Source: Saccoglossus kowalevskii
Taxonomy: Eukaryota; Hemichordata; Enteropneusta; Harrimaniidae
Reading direction: 5' to 3'
Length of the DNA: 19,900 nucleotides
NCBI RefSeq assembly: GCF_000003605.2
Contig: NW_003150272.1
Span: 10,595-30,494 of the forward strand
The position numbers and the translations under genes were made by a program. Under the pieces are notes generated by a model. It was not told the origin of the DNA and searched no databases. It worked only from the letters and a program-made list of their open reading frames with translations. Positions 1 to 11,405 of the stretch are shown here, one piece after another (the first letter of the stretch is position 1; the number at the start of each line of letters is the position of its first letter).

Positions 1-345
1 TCATACTAGTCCTTGTGGAATCCCTCCCTTCTACTGTCAGGTACATTGTCACTACTAGTACCTTCGGAATCCCTCCCTTCTACTTTCAGATACATTGTCA
101 CTACTAGTTCCTTCGGAATCCTTCGAGCCCACTGTTAGGTACATTGTCACTACTAGTCCTTATGGAATCCCTCTCGTCTCCTGTCAGGTACATTGTCACT
201 TCTCGTTCCTGTGGAATCCCTCCCGTCTACTGTCAGGTACATTGTCACTACTAGTCCCTACGGAATCCCTCTAGTCCACTGTCACGTACATTGTCACTAC
301 TAGTCCCTATGGAATCCCTCTCGTCCACTGTTTCATTGATTGCCA
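1..345. repeat. 49-bp minisatellite, about seven units, open at the left edge
   Basis: The word ACTAGT recurs at 5, 54, 103, 152, 250 and 299, with a mutated copy (TCTCGT) at 201, so the period is exactly 49 bp over seven units. Each unit also carries GGAATCCCTC and TACATTGTCACT. Units differ by a few substitutions and no length changes. The last unit decays after about 332. The array continues beyond the left edge, so its full length is unknown. The unit length is not a multiple of three and no reading frame runs through it, so it is not coding. Confidence 0.93.
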
Positions 346-1571
346 CTCATTTTTGTTACCTCTACTGTCATATCGCAATCTGTTTGCCTATTCTCAACAA
401 TCATAATTTGAAAGGGTGTCAGTTAAACGGAATACATTACTGACTGCTTATATTGTTCTTGTGTACATATACCTTTCTGTTAACTGCAAGCAACTTAGAC
501 AAACTTAATGGAGTTCATGGAAAGACAGACTTTACAGTGAGAAAAGGGGTTATGACAGTGTGACAATGCCGCCTGGGGCATCGCTTTGGTATTGTTGTGG
601 TTTGGAAAGTAAATGTTCACGATTGAATGCTCAAAGAAATGAGCAAGGAATGTTATTTGAACTAATCCGTGCAGGGTTAGCTATTGCCGTCGGCTGTCAG
701 CAAAACACCCTTATATAAGAAAACAAGGCTTTTATTGTAAGTATGGTGTCCATTACTATTCTTGGATTTCGATACTTCACTCCGTTGCTGCTGGCCTTGT
801 CCCCAAGGATGATGTCAGATTTTTTTATTATGGGAACTCTGGCGTGCTATCCGCCGTGGTTGTACTGGAATATTCTATAGAATTTGACAAAACTGAAATT
901 CATGATATTTAACATTACTAGGAGTTCCACGTCTTTACGCAGTTTGCGAAGCAGGGGTAACAAGAAAATCACCCGGTGGGGAAGTCTTTTTTTGTAAACT
1001 GAATGATGACAGTCAAAAGTTTGTATTTCCTCGTCGGTGTACCAATATGAACTTGTAATCATTATTTGTATTATTCTCATTTTGTTGTCTTGGCAACACA
1101 TTTTACACATATTCATTGACATGGTGATTTGTGGTTAGTGAGCCAATCTCTGGCGGTTAGCAGTCGTTCGGTGTGTTAACATTGCAACTCAACTGAAAAT
1201 GTTTAAAAAAAACTGAAATTAAAAGAAAAAGTAGTTTAATGATCTACAATGAATGTCACGACATGGAACATGTGCATGGGCGTGTTATCAAAGACTTATC
1301 CAAATACTATCGCCTATCGATGCCATATTGATTTATACAAAACGCTTGGACTAAGGTGAAGGTAAACATAATAATTGTCAGACCTTACTGACAGGTGTGA
1401 AGACGTCCAACGTTCAAGTTGAAATTCAACACCATTATCGTATGATGTGTTTGTATTTTGTTTATAGTTACGATAATCTAAAACCACAATTGGAGATTAA
1501 TAGCCAGAATCAATCAATCAACCGACTCTATTATCGGAATCAATTAATAATACAAATCTGTTCGTTGTGAA
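346..1571. other. Non-coding stretch, no recognised feature
   Basis: I find no recognisable gene, RNA gene or repeat here. There is an open minus-strand frame of about 90 codons (847-1122) and a plus-strand open stretch near 507-715. Neither resembles a protein family I know, and neither has convincing splice sites or start context. This is treated as intergenic DNA upstream of the activin-like gene. Confidence 0.5.
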
Positions 1572-1748
1572 TAGTGGCGGTGGCACGGAGGGGCAGAGGG
1601 GCAAAATTTGACCCTCAAAATGCAGGAAATAACGTTTCAGAGGGTCTAGATTTTGTAAGGGGAAGCATGCCCTCAGACACTCAAGCCTCGGCGCGAGGTT
1701 GGTGAGCAGATCTCGCCTTCCATGTAACATTTCGTGCCGCTGCCTCTG
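1572..1748 (+). mobile_element. Short non-autonomous DNA transposon-like element (MITE), copy 1
   Basis: The left end reads TAGTGGCGGTGGCACG. The reverse complement of the right end reads CAGAGGCAGCGGCACG, so the ends are 16-bp inverted repeats matching at 12 positions. The flanks carry the direct repeat GTGAAT (1567-1572 and 1749-1754), a probable target-site duplication of 5-6 bp, or 8 bp if GTGAATAG/GTGAATGG is counted. Positions 1602-1654 match the reverse complement of 5390-5442 at 46 of 53 bases, which identifies a second copy in the opposite orientation. There is no coding capacity. YAGNG-type ends recall hAT elements, but the superfamily is my inference. Confidence 0.75.
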
Positions 1749-2160
1749 GTGAATGGTCAACTATACTTCTAGCATTTAAAAGCAAAGTTTGAGATTTCAT
1801 TAAGTGGTAGTGTAGTAATGGTCAACCATAGCCTGACAACAACCAACTGAAGACTTGAATTTTGGGTCAAGTGCGTCAAGTATCTTATTATTGATTGAAC
1901 AATTGATTGTGAATTCATTTTATACGTATCTTGCCCGAATACCTGTGGCGACCAGAAGTCAGTGAACAATTTGTATTACCTTTCCCTAGGTATAAGATCA
2001 ATAGACGCGATCAGTGGCATGATCCAAGGGGTGGAGTTACACGACTCTCGTATCGTCAAGTTTACGATTGACAGTGACAAACAATCAACTTTTAAACAGT
2101 GGTGGTAATACAACGTTATCGTCCTTTGTGAGTAAACTATGAACCCTCAGCCTCATCCCG
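1749..2160. other. Upstream flank of the activin-like gene, nothing recognised
   Basis: This is the roughly 400 bp between the MITE copy and the core promoter elements. No ORF of note and no repeat is visible. Distal regulatory sequence may lie here but cannot be recognised by eye. Confidence 0.5.
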
Positions 2161-2200
2161 ATTGGTTCATGAGATGTGATCGATGACGTCATTAAAAGGT
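2161..2200 (+). promoter_or_regulatory. Candidate core promoter of the activin-like gene: inverted CCAAT, CRE, TATA-like box
   Basis: An inverted CCAAT box (ATTGG, 2161-2165) is followed by a perfect palindromic cAMP response element TGACGTCA (2184-2191). A TATA-like TTAAAAG (2192-2198) abuts the CRE. Initiation 25-30 bp further on would fall near 2222-2228, giving a 5' UTR of about 120 nt to the ATG at 2345. Vertebrate inhibin/activin subunit genes are known to respond to cAMP, so a CRE here is biologically reasonable. The actual start site is not shown by the sequence. Confidence 0.6.
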
Positions 2201-2291
2201 ACAAAACTCCGAGCACAGCACACATGCCATTACTTTGTCCCGTGTTAACTCACACTTGACATCGTCATAGGTGCTGTTCGTATTTCAATAC

Positions 2292-2348
2292 ATGCGTGCA
2301 ATATTTGCTAATACATGTCATTGCCTTACAGACTTTTCTCCATCATGA
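2292..2348 (+). promoter_or_regulatory. Upstream ORF of 18 codons whose stop overlaps the main start codon (ATGA)
   Basis: An ATG at 2292 opens 18 codons and stops with TGA at 2346-2348, so stop and main start share the four bases ATGA (2345-2348). This layout is typical of termination-reinitiation control. It is in a different frame from the ligand. It matters only if transcription starts upstream of 2292, as the TATA-like box suggests. Confidence 0.5.
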
Positions 2349-4766
2349 AGTATAGTATATTTTGTGTTGCTGTTATATTTTTTCTAGCACAACATTTGTC
2401 ATTTACATGCGAGTCGGCTTTAATCCCAAGTAAGGAAATCGCAGATCGCAACACGGAAGAATCCGACCTAACTTTACAACAATTGCTGGTGCTCGAGAAA
2501 TTTCGCAACGATAGCATTACAGAGGGCGGCGAACCTGTATTAGTACGTGAAGGAAATATCGGCGACATCCTTGCTGACTTAGAGGCACTTCCACCACATT
2601 TCACTCCTGGAATTGATGGCCAGTTACCCATCTCCGCAGATGAAATTCACAAGTCAAAATTACCAGACAAACTCGGTGCTGGCGGTGATTCTGAAGACAT
2701 CATAGACACTATAGTGGAAGGAAAAAGCGGTGGTCCCGGTAAGAGCTCGGTCGGTAGTGACCAGCCTTGCACGGAATGCAAATCAACCATGCAGAAGCAG
2801 TTGATTATCAAGGAAGGTGGCGAACAGTTACTGGATCAATTGCGACTCGAACATATCAAACAACTCATTCTCAGCAAGCTTCGCCTTTCCGAACCGCCTA
2901 AGCTGCAAAAGACGTCCCTACCGGAACCACTGTCGAGTGGTAGACTACTGACCCAGGAAGACTACGACGAAGAAGGCGCTGTGAATATCGATGATTTTTA
3001 TGGAAAAACAACCCAAGTAATTGTTTTTGCTGAAAAAAGTGAGTCCCGCTTCATTTGTACCTATTAGTACCAATTGTTATACACAGAAATGTAATATCCG
3101 TATTCATTTAGTAATAGAAAAGTAAAAAGAAATGTTGCGAATTATTTTAATTAATACAGCCATGGATCGATAGGAACAACTCCGACCCAATGTCACTCAT
3201 GTCACCCATCAGAGCTGAACTTTGCATACGAACAATCGATTTCCGTATAAATAAGTACGATTGTAAACTGTAATTATCCTTTTTGTGGCAAGGTCCAGAA
3301 GAATCGTTGTTTTTCGACCTTCAATCTAGGTCTAGGTATTCTTGTATAATTGGGGCCAACACTGCTTATTGGCAGCTTTTTCTAAGACATGCTGCTGTCA
3401 AGGGATGTGTAATTACGTTTAAAGCAGACACACTGCCAAGCGTTCATATTTAATGGCACCACTGTTTTACTCGATACGTTGGTGTAAATTAAATGACATT
3501 GCGTACTTGCGGATAGCCAAATATTTCCGGCCTATAGAATCATACCTGGTATATAATATATCACTATAATATATACTTTTTTATTGTGTTGAGTTAACCT
3601 ATGCATTCCAATTCGATGTCAGTGAATCAAAGTTCAAGTGTCCACGAGTTGTCGAAGCTGACACAACTATTAGATATATTACATATGAGATCGAAAAATA
3701 ATTCTCGTTTGCCTGTTTGCGTTTTATCCGATACCTTTCCTTCCAGCGGAAAGCCTTGCCCGTCATCAACAGGTGTGCAATATGACGTGAACGGATTTGG
3801 AGATTTGTCAATTTGTATCTACATTGTTGTGGTCATACTGATTTATAGATCTATTGGGTACATGATATGCGGTTGGCATCGCTTCTAAAAGAGCGTTTAG
3901 CGGTGGGTCTTTTGAGAAACCGGGTTGAGAAGAATGGTTGAGAACAAACATTTTGGTGCAGCCCTTATAATTATTTCGCCATTTGTTTTTGTTTTTCTAT
4001 TACAGGCAACGTCGCATGCCACTCCAAGTCACCCGAAGGTTGCTTCGAATTCAAATTGACGCCGGAAATATTCACAAGTGCCGTCAACTCGGCTCAGCTG
4101 TGGGTGTACAAACTGCCGGCTGAAACCAACGACACTCCCGATCCATACATCGTAATATCAAAGTTGGCAAGCCCTAATACACTCACGACAAAAGAGGTGG
4201 CGAGACGACAGACCTCTGTCGCGGGAGGATGGCTCGATTTTAACGTAAAACACGCCGTGCGAAAATGGCAGATCCACGGTAACGCCGAACATGCACTCAT
4301 TGCCCGATGCGAGAACTGTCCGGTTGAAAAGGGCAAACTCTCTCCTATAGCGACTGACGAAGATAGGCGGCCTTTTATAGTGATCAACACCAGTGAGCGA
4401 CACCCCCGTCGAAAGCGTAGTTTTGATTGTACAGAGTCCATCTCTATATGTTGTAGAAAGTCGTTCTATGTCTCATTTGAAGACATCCACTGGAACGATT
4501 GGATTATCGAACCAAGTGGTTTCTATGCCAACCACTGTAATGGATCATGTGAAGGTAACACTCTACCACGATATCAACACACCACAATGATGCAGCGAGT
4601 GAGCCGACTGTATAGCCGACACAACTCACAACGACCCAGTGATCTCACCCCGTGTTGTACCCCTACAGCAATGTCTGGCATTACGTTGCTCTACTACAAT
4701 AGCACTGGCTATATTATTAAGAAAAACTTGCCGAATATGAGTGTTGAGTCGTGTGGTTGTTCTTGA
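2345..4766 (+). CDS. Activin/inhibin-beta-like TGF-beta superfamily ligand precursor, two exons (2345-3038 joined to 4006-4766)
   Basis: This is a secreted dimeric growth factor of the activin subfamily; by family knowledge it would signal through type I/II serine kinase receptors to Smad2/3. The start at 2345 (A at -3) leads straight into a signal peptide, MKYSIF followed by a hydrophobic run to about residue 22. An in-frame ATG at 2315 has poor context and would add 10 residues. Exon 1 ends at 3038 before GTGAGT; exon 2 follows CTATTACAG at 4006; the split codon AGC (phase 1) restores one frame of 484 residues against 426 in human activin A. The prodomain shows CTEC (142-145) before an amphipathic helix, FAEKS across the intron, and CENC. 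A furin site RRKR (366-369, bases 4407-4418) releases a 115-residue mature domain with nine cysteines (373, 380, 381, 409, 413, 448, 449, 481, 483). WNDWI, IIKK and the C-terminal CGCS are activin-like, while PCCTPT recalls myostatin. Confidence 0.93.
3039..4005 (+). other. Intron of the activin-like gene (967 bp, phase 1)
   Basis: The donor is AAAA|GTGAGT and the acceptor a pyrimidine-rich tract ending CTATTACAG. The intron interrupts the prodomain at FAEKS. Human INHBA has the corresponding FAESG stretch at the matching alignment position. Open frames inside (3601-3888 plus, 3599-3811 minus) match nothing I know and are taken as chance. A local AT-rich inverted repeat lies at about 3549-3576. 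Confidence 0.9.
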
Positions 4767-4922
4767 GACCTTGGCAGAACAGTGAATACCATAATTGTTT
4801 ATAACATGAAATATCGTTTTTTGTACTTGTGACTCATTTTTTCACGTGCCAGAAAACGCTAGAAAAAAGTTTTTTTTTCACGTGGGTTCATTGTTCTCGT
4901 CGAATATTAGCGGTTTTCGAGG

Positions 4923-5277
4923 ACGTTTTATGATGACGTATAGCACACCTTAGTTGTCAACTCGAAACAACCACTACTTTAACGTTTTATGATGACGTAT
5001 AGCACACCTTAGTTGTCAATTCGAAATAACCACTACTTTAACGTTTTATGATGACGTATTGCACACCTTAGTTGTCAACTCGAGACAACCACTACTTTGA
5101 CATCGTTTTAAGATGACGTATTACACACCTTAGTTGTCAACTCGAGACAACCACTACTTTAACGTTTTATGATGACGTATTGCACACCTTAGTTGTCAAC
5201 TCGAGACAACCACTACTTTAACGTCGTTTTATGATGTCGTATTGCACACCTTAGTTGTCAACTCGAGACAACCACCA
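4923..5277 (+). repeat. 59/62-bp minisatellite with CRE-like sites, units 1-6
   Basis: Units begin (CGTTTTATGATG) at 4924, 4983, 5042, 5104, 5163 and 5225. Spacing is 59 bp, or 62 bp where an extra trinucleotide precedes CGTTTT. Most units carry TGATGACGTAT, a CRE/ATF-type half site; unit 6 has TGATGTCGTAT instead. All carry the inverted repeat GTTGTC-aactcga-GACAAC or a close variant. The array begins about 150 bp after the ligand stop codon and is split by the MITE at 5278-5571. Confidence 0.93.
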
Positions 5278-5571
5278 CAGAGGCGGCAGCAGTCTTTTTT
5301 GACTGTGGGGCGAAGATTTTAGGTGAATGTCAACAAATCGAGCGATCATTTTGGGGGGCTCCGGTGCATGTTCCCCCCGGGAAAATTTTGAAATCTAGAC
5401 CCTCTGAAACGCTGTTTCCCGCATTTTGGGGAGCAAATTTTGTTGGTATATTTCTCTTATGTTTTAGTGGCAAATATAGATGAGTGTTTCACCTTATTTT
5501 ATCGTGGGGGCAACGCCCCCCACGACCTATTTTTCGTGGAGGCGACTGCTCCCACGATGCCGCCGCCACTT
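5278..5571 (-). mobile_element. MITE copy 2, inserted within the 59-bp array
   Basis: This is GC-rich DNA unlike the flanking array, bounded by CAGAGGCGGCAGCA on the left and GCCGCCGCCACTT on the right. Read on the minus strand it starts AAGTGGCGGCGGCATC and matches the layout of the copy at 1572-1748, including 46/53 identity over 5390-5442. It is about 115 bp longer than copy 1. The unit starts flanking it are 357 bp apart, whereas one array period is 59 bp, so 298 bp were added by element plus target duplication. The duplicated bases have diverged, so their length (about 4-8 bp) is not fixed. No coding sequence is present. Confidence 0.75.
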
Positions 5572-5703
5572 ACTACTTTAACGTTTTATGATGACGTATT
5601 ACACACCTAAGTTGTGAACCCGAGGCAACCACTTTGTTAACATCGTTTGATGATGACGTATCAACCTTAGTTGTCAACTCGAGACAACCACTACTTTAAC
5701 ATC
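5572..5703 (+). repeat. 59/62-bp minisatellite, units 7-8
   Basis: The array resumes directly after the MITE, with units at 5582 and 5644. Both retain TGATGACGTAT-like sequence and at least part of the GTTGTC/GACAAC inverted repeat. Unit 8 lacks the GCACAC segment. The array then fades into unique sequence after about 5703. Confidence 0.9.
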
Positions 5704-7394
<1,691 letters not shown>

Positions 7395-7546
7395 CAAGGA
7401 AGTTATTATTATGGGTAATTTAATCTAGATACTAGTATTACATCGAAATTATTTCAAATGCAAAGTATGAATCCTGAGTAGACTCATGTTACTGGGCAAT
7501 TTAGTACTTTAACATGGACAGGAGACTTTTTACAATAGCTTATTTA

Positions 7547-7989
7547 CTCGACTTGAAATAAGCCTCTGACTATTTGTTATTGAAGAAATTGATTAGTGTT
7601 GATGTTTTGGGACATAATGGTTCATGTCTTGCATATTTAATAGAAAAAAATGTGCTTCAATCAATGGTTCTATTTTTGATATAGTTGTAGTTAGTTACAT
7701 GTAGTGTTCCTCTGGACTTCATTTTAGGCTAATTATTGTTTGTTCTGTATATAAATAATTTACCTGATTGTATTAATCATCGTAGATAGTAATTTATGCA
7801 GATGATATCTGCAATGTAGTTAACTAATAATAATTTTGATTTGACTAGTATTTCTAATCGGCTTATTTGTAATAAATTAAACCTAAATACGGAAAAACAT
7901 AATCGATGTTATTTGGCACATCACAATTCATTAAGTGTAAATGACACTGTTCTTCAACAGGTGAACAGTGGTCATGGAAACAACATATT
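7547..7989 (+). pseudogene. Degenerate non-LTR retrotransposon reverse transcriptase (relic 1)
   Basis: Decayed RT motifs follow in the expected order. LDLK*ASDYLLLKKL (from 7547) corresponds to the LDLKKAFD..LLLKKL block. SVPLDFILG*LLFVLY (from 7703, same frame) corresponds to GVPQGSILGPLLFLLY and continues INNLPDCINH. IVIYADDI follows at 7786-7809 after a frameshift, with the catalytic YADD at 7795-7806. NKLNLNTEK is at 7871 and WSWKQHI at 7969-7989. At least two frameshifts and several stops make it inactive. The motif style fits the Jockey/CR1/L2 group. No endonuclease region is recognisable upstream. The 3' part beyond 7990 is too decayed to delimit. Confidence 0.8.
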
Positions 7990-10685
7990 ATGAACTTTCT
8001 TGTAAGGTTTCAAGCGTATTTGTGTGATATCACGCCTGTCATTTTTAAAAATAGACTTGATCCTGCCTTATTTCCATTATTTTTGGTAAAATTGTGGTCA
8101 AACGCTTCACAACAAACTTTTATTACAAAATGGGGCAAAAGGAATCAGTTGATTTTGTGTTAAAAATACGATTGAAGAAATTGTCAGTGAGAGAACAATT
8201 TGATGTTTGTTGATTTCTACATAAGTGTTTATATGATATGGACCTTTACATGTTACTATTAAGTATACCGAAACATAGGTACAGTACGAGGTTATCAATT
8301 AATAATTGGCATTGTTTCATAATAGTTTAGAGGCAGGTAATCGCACTTTGACGTTTGTATGTGCTGAAATTAAATGTATTGATGCAGGTTTGTGGGCACT
8401 CGGGAGTGATTTTTTTTTTATTTGTTTTTTATTATCCAAACAGTCTTGGCTATATACTGTTGAAATTTTGTAGAATTGTGAATAGTGGAACATACTCAAA
8501 AAACGATTTTAAAATATAGATAATAGGTGCAAACATTCTCTCTTTTGAATGCTTAGCAAGATTTAGCAAGGCTGTACATAAATAATAAAAAAAAACATGG
8601 CGAAAAAAAGAAATGACGGGATCTCCATATTATGCACTATATTTAACTTTTAACAAAACGATAATAAATTTAAATTTGAAACTATTACAGCCATTTTAAT
8701 TATGAGCATTAGCAAACTTTTTACTGAGTGAATTGTTATGCAAATTAGCAATTATCTCAGCTTCTTTTTAGTGCACATCCCAGAACTTTAAAAAAATAGC
8801 TCCTAGACCCTTTGACCTTTTGTTTTGAATGTTCACAAATGATTGACAATGTGTTTATCTTCAAAACACCGTCGGGGAATTGTTTTTGGTTGAACAGTGT
8901 TACAACAATCGTACAGACAACTAGCCTGGGTGTTAATTTATGCATAAACTTGAAGTAGTGAAATTTGAGCTGCTGTCCTGCAAAATTGACAACTGGTAGA
9001 CAGTTTTCAAGACAGCACTTTCTTCATAGTAAACAGATGTACCCATAAACTAATTCTGACAGGAAACAGAAGCATGGTTTAGAAGATAATTTGTTCTAAA
9101 TCACTTTTGACCAAAAAAGCACATTTTTGTGCACATTTCAAACTACAGTGTTCATAAAAGAAAAATACTAACAAAATTTTAAAATTCATACAATAAGCTT
9201 TCCGAAAATATATATAGTTTTGTGGACAAGGGAGGTCATCTTGGTTTAATAATTAACTAATTAAAATACCTGTCAGGTAAACTGCATCTTTATCTTTAAT
9301 AAGCAAATGTACATAAAATATGGGCAATGTCACAACATTTCACGTGGAATATTGGAACATGCATTGTTTATAGACTACATGGATTATCTAAATATGATGT
9401 ATAAATATGGTCAAAAAATAAATAAATTAGTGGAATTGTGAAATATAACCTATAATCTAATATAACCTCAGTGTCGTTCTAGTATATACATATGTTGTTT
9501 CTATGGATATCTAGGGGTAGCTAAAGTATCCAAGTTTGTCACATGAATACTAATGCATTGGATAACGATAACAAATTCTCATAAGATGCTAGTATTTTAT
9601 TAATTATATCTTCTAAACTACTGTGGACGACTCTTCTCCTCTTCTCTATCTGAGTAACATATCAACCAAGGGGACCGGGTCTCGCTCACTTCATAACAAA
9701 CCACTGTACGGTAAAGTAATTGTCAATCCCTCCCTACCAGTGCTCATTCTCATCAACCGTGATGGTATGCTGTTTTGGCCGCATGTATTAAACCAGAGTA
9801 CCCTTGGATTTACAATTCATCTCGACCTTTATATTTTGATGATGTGCATCAACCATACAAGTAATAGGATGATCATAAGTACATTATCGATTATAAATCT
9901 CAAATTATTGAAAAGAAAATTAATATTATCAATACCTCTGTTTTTAAAGGAAATCGAGTTCATCTACATAATAAAAATATGTCATGTAATAAATCATGTA
10001 AATCGACTTTGAATGAATAAGCTTCTATATTAGAGAAAGGCCAGTGGTTGAATTTCTAGATCGTGTTTGGATTCGTAACGTATTCCATAGAGCGTAATGC
10101 AAGGTATACAAGGCGTTCCTATATTAGCTGGTGAGAATGAACACTAAAGAGACCGTGACCAAATCAGACGAGATGTACAATTTGTTGAATTACTTTTGAA
10201 CACAAATATTTATAATACATTTTGAAGTATAAATATAGATATTCACAAGTGACATTGACATTATTTGTTATTATTAATCATGTGATGTTGTTGGACCTGT
10301 TTGATATATACACAACTGTATGGTGAGTGTTCACACCCACACCGTGACGGCGCAAGGCAGGGCCCGGCCTTGAAAATTGTCACAAAACAGATGATGAAAT
10401 AAACAATTTCGGAAAAGAAAAATGGAGAGGAGATAAACCCTACTCAGACAGCGGCAGGAAAAAATTTTAGGACATGGTAAAGAGAAGCAAATAATATAGA
10501 AATGAACTGCGCTCTTTTGTTAAAGTCTTCGAAACACCGAGTCAGACGTACATACTAGTATGTATTGTAAATACATTTACTCTTATATATGTACTGTCAT
10601 GTTGTGTTTAATTCGTTGCTTGTTTTTATTAATTTAACCCTTGCTATGTGAATCCCTGGTTGAAGACACAAAGCTCGACATCGTC
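7990..10685. other. AT-rich intergenic DNA, no gene recognised
   Basis: The first few hundred bases may be the decayed 3' end of the preceding RT relic. The rest shows only short chance frames. A 129-codon plus-strand open frame (9623-10012) lacks an ATG at its head and resembles nothing I know. No RNA gene or tandem array is visible. Confidence 0.5.
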
Positions 10686-10860
10686 GGTTCATTTCAAGTT
10701 CATATGTTTGACAAATAATATATGTTCGTGTTTGTTAAGAACACCAATGTCAACGTCACAAACATTTTTTTACCCAAATGATTTATTTTATCGTAGGGTT
10801 CCGTGTATGTGTACGCACCGATAACAATTCATTGCAAAGCAAACACTTGTTTAATGTAAC
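10686..10860 (+). repeat. Diverged dispersed repeat, copy A
   Basis: This segment shares ordered blocks with 11220-11405: CGGTTC near the start, AGTTCATATGT, ATATATGTT, AATGATTTATT and GCAAAGCAAACACTTG at the end, with similar spacing. It is an old duplication or two copies of an unidentified element. No coding potential is visible. Confidence 0.55.
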
Positions 10861-10911
10861 TATGGAAACACAATTAGGTAAAACTTAATTTACCTCAAAA
10901 ATGTACTTAAC

Positions 10912-10941
10912 AAAATAAAATAAAATAAAATAAAATAAAAT
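10912..10941. repeat. (AAAAT)n microsatellite, about six units
   Basis: This is a clean pentanucleotide run of AAAAT over about 30 bp, flanked by unique AT-rich sequence. Confidence 0.95.
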
Positions 10942-11219
10942 TACAAGCATGATAATTAATATACAATTTTAAACACAAAAACACGTACATCGGCGCTAAT
11001 TCGTTCGATACTAGGCCAACATATAGTTATCACATAAGCCCGCCCCCACGAAATTTAATCGTCGGTTACATTTCTTGTATTTTCACGAAAGCTGTGTGAA
11101 ATAATAGAGACATTGTACGTTAAACGCGTCAGTCCAGTTTCTTGAGGAATTGATTATTCCTAGAGACAAATTAAGATTCTGAAATTAAAAAAAATGGAGA
11201 AAACAAAGTTTTAATTTGA

Positions 11220-11405
11220 TCGGTTCGCGTTGAGTTCATATGTCTAAAAATGATATATGTTGCGGGAACTAGGTTGGCATTTTATCGATTTGTAACAGCA
11301 CAGACATGAAGTTCAGTCATATTTTGTTTATATTATAATGATTTATTACGCCCCAGGAGTTCATGTACAAGGGTATTTCGTTAACAAAGCAAACACTTGG
11401 TTTTA
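11220..11405 (+). repeat. Diverged dispersed repeat, copy B
   Basis: This is the partner of 10686-10860, about 535 bp downstream in direct orientation, with the same series of short conserved blocks ending in the shared GCAAAGCAAACACTTG. Divergence between the blocks is heavy, so the boundaries are approximate. Confidence 0.55.

Noticed and set aside
507-715. Plus-strand open stretch containing TMPPGASLWYCCGL
   Set aside because: It has a Cys-containing appearance but I recognise no family and see no supporting splice sites.
847-1122. Minus-strand 91-codon frame
   Set aside because: No similarity to known proteins, no splice or promoter support; likely chance.
2326-2631. Minus-strand frame over activin exon 1
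   Set aside because: Shadow of the coding exon.
3601-3888. 95-codon frame between the two activin exons
   Set aside because: It lies wholly in the intron, resembles no family, and the flanking splice pair joins the two ligand exons in frame without it.
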